Assembly: GCF_003086295.3 (NCBI RefSeq)
Contig: NC_092055.1
Span: 120,767,192-120,831,191, forward strand
From: Arachis hypogaea
Lineage: Eukaryota > Streptophyta > Magnoliopsida > Fabales > Fabaceae
Direction: 5' to 3'
Length of the DNA stretch: 64,000 nt
A program made the position numbers and the translations under genes. The notes beneath the pieces were generated by a model that saw only the letters and a program-made list of their open reading frames with translations, made no database searches and was not told the origin of the DNA. This document shows, piece by piece, positions 21,211 to 33,853 of this stretch (position 1 is the stretch's first letter; the number at the start of each line of letters is the position of its first letter).

Positions 21211-22912
21211 TTCTCTGATCATAAGAGTTTGAAATACCTCTTTGATCAGAAGGAGCTCAAAATACGGCAAAAAAAGTGGATGGAGTTGCTGAAGGATTAT
21301 GACTTTGAGTTAAGTTACCACCCGGGGAAGGCGAACATTGTAGCGGATGCATTGAGTCAGAAGTCATTGACGATCACTTGGATGATGATTAAGGAAGAGG
21401 AGTTGGTGAGAAAGTTTGGGGATTTGAGACTGAGTGTCGGCAAATCTAATGGGAATGTATGCCTAAACCCACTGCAAATCTCTAGTGACCTCAAGTCTGA
21501 AATTTTAAAAGCTCAACAAGACGATCAGAAGTTACAGAAGGTGTTACCGACAATCGAGAAGGGAAAGAGATGGGGAGTTTCATGGGATGAAGACGGAATA
21601 TGGAGGTACAAGGGTAGGATTTACGTGTCGAATGTTGGGAATTTGCGGCAAGATATCTTGAAGGAGGCGCATAGGAGCGGATTCTCTATCCACCCGGGAA
21701 GTACCAAGATGTACCATGATCTGAAGGCGATGTTTTGGTGGCTAGGAATGAAGCGCGATGTAGCATCGCACGTTTCTAAGCGCCTAACCTGTCAGAAGGT
21801 CAAAATTGAACGCCAGAAACCATCTGGAACCCTCCAACCTTTAGAAATTTCACAATGGAAGTGGAAAAGCATCGCCATGGATTTTGTGTCGGGTTTGCCA
21901 AGAACTCGAACTGGATTTGACGCAGTTTGGGTGATTGTTGATCGGCTAACGAAGTCAGCTTACTTTTTACCCGTTCGGATGGATTGTACCTTAGAGGAGC
22001 TAGCACATTTGAACATCAAGGAAATTGTAAGGTTGCATGGCGTGCCTACCACCATAATCTCCGACAGAGATCCTCGTTTCACTTCGAGATTCTGGGGAGC
22101 TTTCCAGCGGGTGTTTGGAACTCAGTTGAGTTTAAGTACCGTGTACCATCGTCAAACCAATGGACAATCATAGAAGACAATTCAAACTAGAGGATATGTT
22201 GAGGGCTTGCGTTTTGGACCAACCGGCGAGTTGGGCTCGGTATATGCCGCTAGTTGAGTTTGCATATAATAACAGTTACCATGCGAGCATCGGAATGGCT
22301 CCGTATGAGGCTCTGTATGGGAGAAAGTGCAATTTTCACTATGTTGGTATGAAGCCGGGAAAAAAAGTTTGTTAGGGCTTGAGTTAGTAGCTGAAACTGC
22401 CGAACAGATTAAGAAAATCCGAAACTGAATGCTTACCACTCAGAGTCGCCAGAAGAGCTACGCTGATCAGAGATGGAAATCGTTAGAATTTGATGAAGGA
22501 GATTATGTATTCCTAAGAGTTACTCTAATAACAGGAGTGGGTAGAGTGATCAAAGGAAAGAAATTGAACTTGTACGATGTGTTTCAGATCCTGAAGAGAA
22601 TCGGGCCGGTAGCGTATCGGATAGCTCTACCACCGCATCTTTCAAATTTGCACAACATGTTTCATGTGTCACAGCTTTGGAAATACACTCCTGGTGCTAG
22701 CCACATTTTAGAACCTGAATTAGTTCAATTGAAAGAGGATCTGACGCTTCAAGTGACTCCGGTTCGAATTGACGATACTAGTATTAAGAGATTACGCGGA
22801 AAGGAAGTCTCATTAATAAAAGTTGCTTGGAGTCGAGTTGGAATTGAGGAACACACTTGAGAACTTGAGTCAGAAATGAGGAAAGACTACACACACCTAT
22901 TTTCAGGTAACT
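21190..22912 (+). pseudogene. RNase H end, integrase and chromodomain-like tail of element G
   Basis: In the new frame [20 protein letters not shown] completes RNase H. The integrase follows: a zinc-binding region with [11 protein letters not shown] and RLTCQK (the first cysteine is arginine), then [10 protein letters not shown] and [13 protein letters not shown] of the catalytic core. Frame breaks follow near 22173 and 22375. The C-terminal part (HNMFHVSQLWKYTPG...) runs to a TGA at 22858-22860 in a chromodomain-like segment (LRGKEVSLIKVAW) and ends near 22912. Confidence 0.8.
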
Positions 22913-22956
22913 AAATATGAATTTTGGGGGCAACATTTTTAATTAAGTGGGTAGAA

Positions 22957-24591
22957 TGTAAACTCCGTAAAAATTAATAAATAATTAGCGAATAAATTAA
23001 TTATTATTCTAAGAAAATTAGAAAAATCAATTTTTTTAATTTAGAGGAGTAGAAATATTAAAAATACAAATTTTGACACTAATTTTAAAGATTTTAGCCC
23101 AAGATCGAGCCAACGAACTGAACGGATTGAACCGGACCCAAGGCCCAACCCATTCACTCCCTTATAAGTGGCTTCAGCCACTTCTCCCTTAATGAAAGGG
23201 AAATTCACGTTGTGGAGTGGAGAAAAGAGAAATCGACGTAGAGAAAAACCTAACGTCTCCAAAAATTCAATCGTCCATAACTTTCAATCCGGAGCTTCAA
23301 TTGACGAGTCGTTAGTGACCACGTGTTTGTATAAAAAATCTCTTCAATTCAATTTGAATAAAGTAGTAAGAAATTTTCATTTTTACCCAGTTCTCTCTCT
23401 CTTCAATTTCGTGATTTTAGAGTTTGAGTAATGAGGAATTGTATGATTTTGATGGTTTAGGTAAACTCTAACAGCGAATAATCACTGGGTTTTGTTAAAT
23501 TGATTCGTGGTTAAGGTTAGAAACTGTTAAAACCTTGTGGATTATTGAATTCGTGAACCCTATAATGATTATAGTGATATTGTGTGAATTAGACTGTGTT
23601 CTTATTGATTTGGTTAGTTTGGAACGAAATCCAGGTGATTAAACTTGAGGAATTGACGTTTGAAAGTTTGGAGCTTGTGAAAGGAGAGGTTTTTGAGGTG
23701 TTCCGAGCTTAGGGAGAAATCGGCCAAGCTATGACTTTGGGTTTCTCGTAGTTAATGTTTAATGTTAGGTGAAAACTTAGGCTAGAAGACCTTAACATAG
23801 GAATGAATTGAATGAATTATTGATGGATTGTGTATATGGTATATGATGTGTGGTTCATTTTTTTTATTGGAGTTGGTTGGTTTTAGAAAAATATTTAATA
23901 TTGAAATTGGTTTGGTATTGAAATAATTGATATTGAAAATTAGTTGAATGACTGAGAGGTGTTTAGTTTGGTGGTTGGGACCCTTGAAAGGTGGCAGAAG
24001 TTTGAATTTTAGAGGAGATACTGCCGAAATTTCTATAAAAATTAGAGTTTTGATTTGAAGTGTTATTTTAAAAAGAAAAAGATTTTTATGTGGTTTGTAT
24101 ATTTGAGACTATTCGTTGATCTTCTATCGCAAGATATAACCGGACACTTTAACTCCCCGGGTTTTTCCATGGGCATGCATATATATATGAATTTTAAATA
24201 TTATATTTGAGTTTGGAGTTTGACTCCATAAAATATTATTGAGCTTGGAGTTTGACTCTATGAAATATTATTGAGCTTGGAGTTTGACTCCATAGAATAT
24301 TATATTTAAGCTTGGAGTTTGACTCCATGGATATTATTTTTGAGCTTGAGGATGCGCACATAGAGGGAGTGTCCAATGGTTAACTACCAGGACATGTCGT
24401 GTTGGTTATATAACCGATAGAAGAGACTCATCAGCTATACGACAGGCATACATCATGTGTATTTGTATGTTTTGCTTGGGTATGCATTGTTTTGGTTTGC
24501 TTAATTGCTTAACTCTGCTTATCTGCTACTTGTTCTATTTGTTGTAATTGTACTTCTGTCTGTATTTTTCTTGCTTGAATTGTATGTGTAT
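22957..24591 (+). repeat. 3' LTR of element G, interrupted by element J
   Basis: It starts TGTAAACTCCG after a GGGGG-containing stretch and a GGGTAGAA tract. It contains CCTTATAAG near 23160, a palindrome GTGGCTTCAGCCAC near 23167, and a tandem array at 24211-24335. J cuts it at 24591 (five bases before J: TGTAT). The remaining LTR end was not found beyond J, whose right side is truncated. Confidence 0.65.
24211..24335 (+). repeat. Tandem GGAGTTTGACTCC hairpin repeat in LTR G
   Basis: Four copies of a 32-50 bp unit, each with GAGCTTGGAGTTTGACTCC or a near form. GGAGT/ACTCC can form a small stem around TTG. It is an array of short palindromes in an LTR unrelated to B, D, E, F and H. Confidence 0.8.
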
Positions 24592-26556
24592 TGATGGTAA
24601 TCAGTGGCTAAGAGAAGGGGGTTGAATCTTAGCCCCTTTTCACTGAATATTAATTTCTGCCTTTTAGAGAACCTTCTGAAGATATTTCTGCTTTTGTCTC
24701 GTGTCGAGTTGAGAGACACTTTTGTTTTGTCTCATGCCGAGTTGAGACACACTTTTGTTTTCATCTCCAAATTAACAGAAACAGAGAAAGGAGTAGAGAA
24801 GAAGAATTAACACCAGATATATCCTGGTTCAGCCACTAAGTGCAATGTGGCCTACATCAAGTCTCCATCACAACAATGATGGAATTTCACTATGTTATCA
24901 CAATATTACAAACACCAATTTTTCCCTAGGAACTACCCATTCCTATCTGGGACAAATCTAGATTCTATACCCAATCTGAATTTGACTAGGACTCAAAACC
25001 TAGCTTTCAACTGCAAAGTGCTCACCCAACTTACAAGGGAACAAGTCCAGATTCCAACCCAGCCTGAACTTGACTAGGACTCAAACCTAGCTTTCAATCC
25101 GCAAAGTGCTAAGTCAACTTGCAAGGGAATCCCCTCAGGATCATGACAACAAAACAAAAATACATACAAAGAATTTTTGAGATAACTATGGCTTTTTCTT
25201 TAACTCTCTGCCTTTTTTCACTCATTGGGTTTTTCTTACAAAACCTCACATTTTGCCTTTTACCAATGAAACAAAGACAGACTAAATTGAGAAAAAGAAA
25301 TATTCAATGAAAGCCATGAAGGAGAAGAATGAACAGCTCAAAGAGCTATGGAAACCCAAACGTGTGCTTTCACTCATTGATCTCAACCCTTGGCCGTTCA
25401 CCCTTAATTATTATAGAAGGGGAAGCTTCCAAGGTTGAAACTGGTTCAACCAACCAGCAACTTCTTCTCCAACATAGGCTAAGTCATGGTTTGAACAAAG
25501 GGAAGAGAGAGGAAAAACCGAAACTACATGCATGTACCTCTCTCAACCTTTTTCATCCATTTTCTTTAATCTTGGCCATTGATATTGACTTTGGCCCCAA
25601 GAATTGATTCTGAACGTTGATGAGCGTCTGACCCAGGCTGGCTTCAGGCTTCCCATTTTTGCTTCTTCCCTACCTAAGACTCGGAGGCTATCTTCTTCAC
25701 AAAAATGGAAATAAATCTTTGCTGTGCCTTCAAGATAGATTTGCTTCATGAACCGAGGCCTTTCTTTCCTTCCATGGAAACAAAATCTTGAAGCATTTCT
25801 CCAAATCTTTCCTTCTGTGGAAACAATCTTCTTCCCTCTATGTCTTCCATTTTTCTTCTTCTATGAAAGAGTGATTTGACCGAAGCAAGAGAGAGGAGGG
25901 AGAAGAGAGAATAGCTTTCGTATGGAGCTTATGGCCTTTGGTCATAACCCACTCTCTGTGCATTCTATTTTCTTTCTCTCTTTCTTGGAAGATGATGTGA
26001 TTTGACTGAAGGAGAGAAAAGAGAGAAGGAAGAAAGCTTTTGGTGGAAGCTTTTAATTATATTAAAGTGAATTGAATTCTCACTTCCAGTAACCAAAAAA
26101 TCAAATTAAATTTAATTTTCACTTCCTGTTACCATTATATGGAGTCACGTGTTTGGCTTTTGGTTACTTAGGTATGAACATAATTGAATTGCAATTTGAA
26201 GTCCATTAACCATGAGAGTAGATAACCGAAACTTTCTTGATTATTTGGGCCACTTCCTTCTTTTCTTTTGCTTTGCCAATATTAATTCATGGGCTTGTGA
26301 TTTTGGGCTTGTTCCAATCTTAAGGTTCAGCCACTTGATTAATTTTGCACAAGTCTAAATTAATTCAATGATCATCTTGGGTTTGTTTAGCTTTTGGCCC
26401 AATATTAAAAACTGATTTGCTTCCTGCACACTTGAACAAGAATCATCAAACAACCTATTGAAAATTATTAAATAAAATGCTTAATAATAATTTTAATAAT
26501 TTACTAATTATATTTTAATAATGTTTGATCATCATATAAGTTTTTCAAATTCAACA
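24592..26556 (-). repeat. 3' LTR of element J (left copy)
   Basis: 1965 bp. On the plus strand it runs from TGATGGTAATCAGTGG to ...AAATTCAACA and is directly bounded by the tract ATCTCCCCCTT (polypurine on the minus strand). The right copy at 43798-45534 matches it closely until truncation. Frames such as 25329-25607 are LTR sequence and not genes. Confidence 0.85.
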
Positions 26557-28540
26557 ATCTCCCCCTTGATGAGAAATATTTTTAAAATTTAATTGAAAAG
26601 ATTAGGGTAGAAAACCTCCCTTTAAAGATTTGCAAATTTCTCTCCCTTTCTTTTGTTCAATGTGCTCCCCCTTAATGTGTGCTTGATTTAACAAGATATT
26701 CAAGAAAGTAAAGAACTGTATACAAGCTCCAAAGGATTCCTAAAGGATAAAATTTTAAGAAATTGGAACCTTTAAGACCGAGTCATATTTTCTCAAGAAA
26801 ATGATTATCAAACACCTTAATAAAATTCCAGAATCCAAACAGGACATATACACTTGAGCAAATAAGTTTATCAATAACAATCAAAGCTTAGGTTGAAATT
26901 TATCCACTAAAACAGAGTGCTAAAAGTAAGAAACAGAGCACTAATCAATGAAATAAAATAGTTTCAATTCAGCCATTTTCTCCTTTTTTTTATTTTTTTC
27001 TCCCTTTTGTCATCAAGGAAAGACACATCATATGTCAAAGTTTGCAAGGCTCTTATCAATTCACAAAAATCATCAGCCAGCCTTGAAACATGCATGAATC
27101 AAAGCTAAACCAAATATTAATTAAAAGCTATTTATTCAAGAGCTCAGATGCTAAGCTATAAATAATATTCACAACCAGATCAAACTGCAGATTTTTAAAC
27201 ACAAATTTAAATAATAAATAGCAGTAAATTCAATTATAAACAGTAGGTTCAAGCATCATCATCATAGATCAAGATAGAAATAGACAACAGCCTTTCAATT
27301 CATTTTTCTTTCTCCCCCTTTTGTCATTAAGGAGGGACACCTGCATGAAAAAATAGTTCACCATATATGCAAAAAAAAAATGTAGAGCAGGTAAAAGTAT
27401 AAAGATTAATTTATAGTCACCCAATAAAGTTCAACAACTAAAATCCAGAGATAGAACAAAAACTAATGATAAACCAATACTTCAGAAACAGTTTTTTTTC
27501 CAACAGCAACATCATGAGCAGCCTTAATCAAAAGCTTAGTTACTAAAATCAAATAAAAGCAATATTCACAATCAGAGCAATATGCTTGATCAGAGCTGCA
27601 TGAAATAATAGTGTAAAAAAAATTGCAGCCAGACTCAAGCATCATAAGTTCAACTGTTTTACTATAACTGTTTCAATTTATTTTCATACAATGCTTACTC
27701 CCCCTGTTGTTATTGAGAATAGTAAACATGCACACAAAAACAGTTCAATATGCAATCCACAAGTGCAAAATAGGTATGAGTGTTAGTGTCAACAGAAGTT
27801 GTAAAGTGTATAATCAAAAAACAAATTATAAGAAAACAGCTGCATCAAATTGGGCTAGACATCAGATCCCTCATCTTCGGTTGTAAGAGGATCTTCTTCT
27901 TCTTTGAAAATCGTGTCTTTGGCTGCCTTGTGCCCTTTTTCTTAGATTTTTTACAGCACCACTACCTTTAAGATATAAAATTATGTCTTGGGTTTCATTA
28001 CTCAGATCGACACTAAAATACTCAATAATGCAAGTTAAAAACATTCTATATGTAAGGAAAAATGGGAGTAGTGGTGAAGATGAGAATTTATCATAATAAC
28101 TGCTTTAAATATTCAAAAATCCTTTGAAAACACAAACCAATGTAATAAAACGAGATTCAAAGAATTTTGAATTTTAAAAACAATACAGGCAGTTTTAAAA
28201 TGACAAGTCAAATAAAAATTGAAAAGAATTTAAAACCTATTTGACTTGAAAAATGATGAATGCAAATACTCCCCTTTTTTGTGTATGTGATTAAAACAAG
28301 CAATGAGACTCACTTCATAAAACAAAACAACTTTCTCTAGGGTTTAGTGGTGGTTCTAAGGAAACATATTTGACCACCAAGGATTTAGTTCAGATCCAAA
28401 TTCATTTAAAATTATCAACACATAGTCTGAACTTCATGGAACCTAGAGGGAGTCATCATCTACCCAGTTTTGTCTCCTTGTAACCTGAAAGACAAAAACA
28501 ACCAGAAAAATCTTTAAGCATATTTAATTAAAAAACTCAA
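26557..28540 (-). other. Non-coding 3' region of element J with repeated polypurine tracts
   Basis: On the minus strand, AAGGGGGAGAT abuts the LTR (26557-26567). Similar GGGGGAG-type tracts followed by a TCATCAAGG/TCATTAAGG-type phrase recur near 26998, 27310, 27700 and 28270. No coding sequence was recognised in about 2 kb. Confidence 0.65.
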
Positions 28541-28559
28541 CAATCAATAGTTCCTAGAG

Positions 28560-28905
28560 TAGTTCTCAATATACAAAATCTATTTTCACATAGAGGTTTT
28601 GTAAAAATATCAACCAATTGATCCTCAGATTTTACAAATTGTATGTCAATTGTTCTCTTTTGTACATGCTCTTTTTATAGAATGAAATCTTACTTCAATG
28701 TGCTTAGTTCTTGAGTGTAAAACATATTTTTTTTATTTTAAAATTTTATTGCACTCAAGTTGTCACAAAACATAGGGATACTATTGACTTGTAATTTATA
28801 ATGAGCAAGTTGTGTTTTAAACTAAGTTAATTGAGAACAAGAGGAAGTTAAGATATATTCGGCCTCAGCCGGTGACAAAGCAACAGCAGCTTGCGTATTG
28901 CTTGA
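28560..28905 (-). pseudogene. RNase H of element J
   Basis: Minus-strand translation shows AVALSPAEAEYI, VNSIPMFCDNLSA, HVQKRTIDIQFV and DQLVDIFTKPL, the conserved order of copia RNase H, with several stops in between. The usual active residues (E of AEAEY, D of CDN) are present, but the frame is broken. Confidence 0.8.
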
Positions 28906-29470
28906 CCACACATTCAAGGATTGTCCAAGAAAGCAACAACTCCCTGAAGTACTGCTTCTATTTACACGATCTCAGCAAAATCTCAATTTTCTCAAATTGA
29001 ACCAGCTCCTCCTCGTTTGCTTTTATTCAAGAGGGATCTTCAATTATTTTTTTCATTTTGGAAGTTCCATTTGTGATGCAAGAGCGAAGTTATTGAGTTT
29101 GGCTCTCTTTCTTCTTGAGAATCTTGTGGTAACTCCATAAGAGGGATCTCCAATGATGATTCAGGTGGATAGTTCTTCAAGAACTTCCATTCTCTTGGCT
29201 TTTGTGAGGTAATCTCAGGTTGAGTATGAAAATAATCAGTTCCATTGAGATTTTCAGAAATCTCTGTGTCAGGAGGAGACATAACAGAATCGTCTCCTAG
29301 ATTCTGGTTTGCAAAATTGTGAACAGCATCTTCTATTGAAGGTTCAGATTTGTTTTTTCCTTGAATTCTATCTGAATTTTGTGCAATCTTAGTTCCTGCA
29401 TCAATTTTCTCAACAACACTTGAAATAGAGTTAGAATCATAAGAAAATGATATGTATGGACTTCTCAATT
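28906..29470 (-). pseudogene. Integrase-RT linker of element J; RT deleted
   Basis: An open stretch on the minus strand (29040-29468, 142 residues) is rich in S, E, N and Q and ends in REWKFLKNYPPESS, a sentence normally just upstream of RT in Sireviruses. The RT palm (YVDD box) is absent: RNase H sequence begins within about 140 bases. This indicates a deletion of several hundred codons. Confidence 0.6.
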
Positions 29471-30243
29471 ATTCTAAGTTCCTTGATGTAAACTTTATAA
29501 GCTTTACTAGTGGTTGACTATCCAACAAAGACACGTTCATAAGATTTTAGATCAAATTTTCTAAGATTATCTTTTAGTATTTAACACAAACTCTTTGCAT
29601 TCAAAAGTATGAAAGTACTTAAGATTGGGTGGTATTCCTTTTCAAAGCTCATATGGTGTTTTCCTTAAAACTTTTTTAATGATGATTTGGTTCAAAATAT
29701 AGCTTTAGTCCAAAAAATTTTGGAATTTTATTTTCACCAAAACATAGCCCTAGCCATTTCTTGAAGGCCTCTATTTCTCCTTTCAACAACTCTATGTTAT
29801 TGAGGTATTCTAGGACATGAAAAATTATATGAAATACCAAATTCATCAAAGTGTTTGATTTTCAAACTCATTTTCATGATCACTTCTTAAGAAAACAATT
29901 TTAAAAAAAATTCATTTTAAATCTTTTTGCATAGAGTTAAAAAAACAAGAAAGACATCATTCTTATGAGCTAAGAAAAAGAATCCATCCAAACTTAGTAT
30001 AGTCATCAAATATCACTAAGCTATAGTGCTTCCACCAAGACTTTGAGTCCTTGTAAGATCAAAAAGATCAATATGTAGCATTTCCAATGTTCTTTTGGTT
30101 GAGATGTCATCCTTGGGTTTGAAAGATTTTGTTTTTGGTTTGTTTACCCAATTGACAAGCATTACAAGTGATGTCATTGTCAAATTTTTTTTAGGAAGAT
30201 ATCTAACCAATTTATTTTTCACAAGCTTAGAAACTAGAAACAT
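29471..30243 (-). pseudogene. Integrase of element J, broken
   Basis: The minus-strand frame at 30243-30016 encodes LVNWVNKPKTKSFKPKDDIS and TLEMLHIDLFDLTRTQSLGG, the copia integrase start. The D of HIDLF is the first catalytic aspartate. Sequence down to 29471 shows further integrase-like pieces with frame breaks. Confidence 0.75.
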
Positions 30244-30690
30244 GCTTGTATGTTCTATTTTCTTATGCTATAATCATTTTTCAGATTCTATGGAAATAAA
30301 ACAAGCTATATTTTGTTCTTTTAGTTCCTCTAAGGTTAGTCCATACACATTATTGCATTTTATAACTTCAAACAAAATTTTACCAGATTTTTCACACACA
30401 ACCAAGCATTCCAATTTCTTGAAAATAGTCAAACAACATAAATCACACAATTTGCTAATACCTAGAAGATTGTGTTTTAACCCATCAACTCAAAATACAA
30501 CATCAATGAAAGTTGAGAAATTCTTACCAACCTTACCTACGGCCACAATTTTTTATTTACCATTGTCACCGAAAGTCACAAAGCTTCCATCAAATTTATC
30601 AAGCTTGATGAAGAAAGTGAACTTTTTGGTCATGTGCCTAGAGCATCCCCTATTCAAGTATCACATGTCTTTCTTCTTCTTGGATGCTAA
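30244..30690 (-). pseudogene. Protease of element J, active site lost
   Basis: Minus-strand reading gives NRGCSRHMTKK where copia proteases have a DSG(C/A)S box, so the catalytic aspartate is asparagine. FIKLDKFDGSFVTFGDNGK and LKHNLLGISKLCDL follow, typical of the family. Stops interrupt it. Confidence 0.75.
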
Positions 30691-32258
30691 GTAAAATTGC
30701 ACAAATCTTTTAAGTGACCTTAGGTATCCAAACTAATTTGGATCCTTTGAAGTTAACCCTTCTTGGTTGCCCAAGTGCATTAAAATTACAAACAACCTTG
30801 TATGTTTTGTTTCCTACTCTTCTTTTGTCAATAAAGCATTAAGAAAAAGAGTGACCAGATTTATTGCAATTAAAACAGTTATTTGTGTGAGCATATTGCT
30901 GAAAACACTTTAAGATATGATGCTGATGGTGATCAAAAGATTTGAATTTTCTGGTATTTGAAAGGGTGCATTTCTTTTAAAAGATCCATCTCCAACATTA
31001 GTACCTCCTTTTGCCAAAAATCTTAAACCAGAATTTCTTGACACAAATGGGTTTCTAGAACGTGAGGCTCTTTTGTGAAAGAGAAATTTTCTAAAAACGT
31101 CCTCATTGTTAGAGATGTAACCTAGACCAGAGTTTATTTGAAGCAGGTTCAGATTTTGAATAAGATGTATTTTTATCAAAATTTAGCTTTTCAAAATCAG
31201 CATCAAGGTTAGATGAACATTCAAGACTAGATTTATCAAATGATGATTTTATTCTTGAAAATGATGCTGAAAATTTTGCAAGTGATTTTTTCAAAAAATT
31301 GCATCATTTTTGTTACATACCCTAAACCTGATTTTTTTGAATAACGGTCTTTAATTAGCAAGTAATTTATCCAAGTTGCTTGAACTATGTAGAAATTTTG
31401 CTAAATCATTATTCAAACTTTGATCACTTTATTTAATCTTTTATTTTCAGCAACAAGTTCTTGAGAAGGATTAATAATGTGCTTTCCTTTGAACTTTTCA
31501 ATTTCAGATTTCAAAAATCTATTTTCTTCAATGAAATTAAAAGCACATTTGGTCTCCTTCACCTTTTCTTTTAAAAACTCATTTTCAACTTTCAAAACTT
31601 CATTCTCAGATTTATATTTGTTGTATTTATACAGCAATATTTCATAAAGGTGAGTGAGATCATCAATAGTCACATGCAAATCATCAAGAGATAAGTCATA
31701 GTAATTTACCTCTTCTTGTTGATCTTCATCAGTCATGAAACAGATTTGTGCTCTATCTTACGAGTCTTCTTCCTCATCTGAGTCAATCTTGAGATCCTCC
31801 CAAGAAGCCATAAGTCCTTTCGTTTTTGGTTCCTTTGAGTTGCCACCTCTGCTTCTTCCTTTGAGTTTCATCATCCTTCTAAGTTTCCTAACAAAACATA
31901 CAAACTCTTAATTTTATAAACAGTCGCTGAATTCATCATCCAATGATTCAGTGCAAGATTTAAGAGCCACTTCTTTCTTTTTTTTTTTTTGTATCATCAT
32001 TATTTTTTTTATTTCATATGCTAGTAACTTTTCTCTCAACTCATTATAGGTCATTTGACTTTCCACTCTCTTATCAAGCTTCTCAAGATTTTTCTCACTA
32101 GCATCTGTTCGGAATGAGTAATCCCCATAGCATCCAAGCTATTAATGATGATAAATAATCTCTCGAACATGTCATCAATTGATTCTCATTCCTTCATAGA
32201 GAACATCTCATACACTTTGCTCAGCATGTCACTTCTGGTTTCTTTTGTATGGTGCCCT
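30691..32258 (-). pseudogene. gag 3' part of element J: zinc knuckle and coiled coil
   Basis: Minus-strand reading: near 30840-30885 a CFNCNKSGHSFS*C knuckle (C-x2-C-x4-H-x4-C) with one stop inside. At 31413-31736 there is an open segment of 107 residues that is a leucine/glutamate/lysine-rich coiled coil (LKVENEFLKEKVKETKCAF), as in Sirevirus gag. Near 32105-32235 lie MLSKVYEMFSMKE and ESIDDMFER of the UBN2-type capsid domain. The gag start lies beyond element D at 43462-43740. Confidence 0.7.
32254..32258 (+). other. Target-site duplication of element D (left copy)
   Basis: GCCCT here and at 43462-43466 immediately flank element D. Joining J sequence across D restores one gag frame (THEG... 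then TKETRSDML). Confidence 0.9.
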
Positions 32259-33816
32259 TGGTGCACAAAATTGTTACTCTCTTACAATTTCGCACACATG
32301 ACCAGCAAGTGCACTGGGTCGTCCAAGTAATACCTTACGTGAGTAAGGGTCGAATCCTACGGAGATTGTTGGTTTGAAGCAATCTATGGTTATCTTGTAA
32401 ATCTTAGTCAGGAAATCAATTATGTTTATCAATTGAACTGTGAGTAACCAGTAGAGCATAAATTAAAAGTTACTTGTTGTGCAGTAATGGAGAATATGTT
32501 GGAGTTTTGGAGATGCTTTGTCTTCTGAATCTCTGCTTTCCTCTGTCTTCTTGTTCACTCACGCACGTCCCCCTATGGCAAGCTGTGTGTTGGTGGATCA
32601 CCGTTGTCAATGGTTACCTTCCATCCTTCCAGTGAATACTACGCTCACGCGCTCTGTCACAGCACGGCTAATCACCGGTTGGTTCTCGATCCGGTTGGAA
32701 TAGGATTTACTATCCTTTTGCGTCTGTCACTAACGCCCAGCCTTCAGGAGTTTGAAGCTCGTCACAGTCATTCAATCCTTGAATCCTACTCGGAATACCA
32801 CAGACAAGGTTTAGACTTTTCGGATTCTCATGAATGCCGCCATCAGTTCTAGCTTATACCACGGAGATTCTGATTAAGAGATCTCAGAGATACTCATTCA
32901 ATCGGATATAGAACGGAGGTGGTTGTCAGGCACACGTTCATGGTTTGAGGAAGGTGATGAATGTCACAGATCATCACCTCCATCACAGTTAAGCGCGAAT
33001 GAACATCTTAGATAGGAACAAGCGTGTTTGAATGGAAAACAGAAATACTTGCATTAATTCATCGAGACACAGCAGAGCTCCTCACTCCCAACAATGGGGT
33101 TTAGAGACTCATGCCGTCAGAGAATACAAAGTTAGATCTGAAATGTCATGAGATACAAAATAAGTCTCTAAAAGTTGTTTAAATACTAAACTAGTAGCCT
33201 AGGTTTACAAAAATTGGATAAACTATGATGGATGATGCAGAGATCCACTTCTGGGGCCCACTTGGTGTGTGCTGGGGCCCACTTGGTGTGTGCTGGGGCT
33301 GAGACTTAAGCAATTCACGTGCAGAGGCCATTTGTGGAGTTGAACGCCAGTTTTTGTGCCAGTTTGGGCGTTCAACTCCAGTTTTTTATCCTTTTCTGGC
33401 GCTGGACGCCAGAATTGGGCAGAGGACTGGCGTTGAACGCCAGTTTACGTCGTCTATTCGTTTGCAAAGTATGGACTATTATATATTGCTGGAAATCCCT
33501 GTATGTATACTTTCCAACGCAATTGGAAGCACGCCATTTCGAGTTCTGTAGCTCCAGAAAATCCACTTTGAGTGCAGGGAGGTCAAAATCCAATAGCATC
33601 AGCAGTCCTTTTTCAGCCTGAATCAGATTTTTGCTCAGCTCCTTCAATTTCAGCCAGAAAAATACCTGAAATTACAGAAAAACACACAACTCATAGTAAA
33701 GTCCAGAAATATGAATTTTTCCTAAAAACTAATGGAAATAGACTAAAAACTAACTGAAACATACTCAAAACTATATGAAATTAACCCCAAAAAGCGTATA
33801 AAAAATCCGCTCATCA
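32259..33816 (-). repeat. 3' LTR of element D (left copy)
   Basis: 1558 bp; minus-strand ends TGATGAGCGG and GTGCACCA. On the minus strand it shows the GAGCTACAG...TTGGAAAG block (about 33560-33510), a GGCGTTNAACGCC array (about 33450-33335), TGGGCCC copies (about 33310-33255) and a TATTTAAA-like box near 33185. Confidence 0.93.
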
Positions 33817-33853
33817 CAACACCAAACTTAAACTGTTGCTTGTCCTCAAGCAA
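33817..33853 (-). promoter_or_regulatory. Stem-loop and plus-strand primer region at the 3' LTR (D)
   Basis: On the minus strand, TTGCTTGAGGACAAGCAA (33836-33853) comes first, then AAGTTTGGTGTTG (33817-33829) abutting the LTR. Same layout as B and E. Confidence 0.75.

Larger units (their letters stand above)
17293..24591 (+). mobile_element. Element G: decayed chromovirus (Tekay/Del-like Ty3 retrotransposon)
   Basis: From left to right: partial gag with zinc-knuckle remnants, protease, RT, RNase H, integrase, chromodomain-like tail and 3' LTR, all on the plus strand. The reading frame carries at least five nonsense codons and two or more frameshifts, so the element is dead. It is interrupted by solo LTR H and, in its 3' LTR, by element J. 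Its 5' part is missing left of 17293 because of elements A and F. Lineage assignment rests on the RT/integrase style and the tail resembling a chromodomain. Confidence 0.8.
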
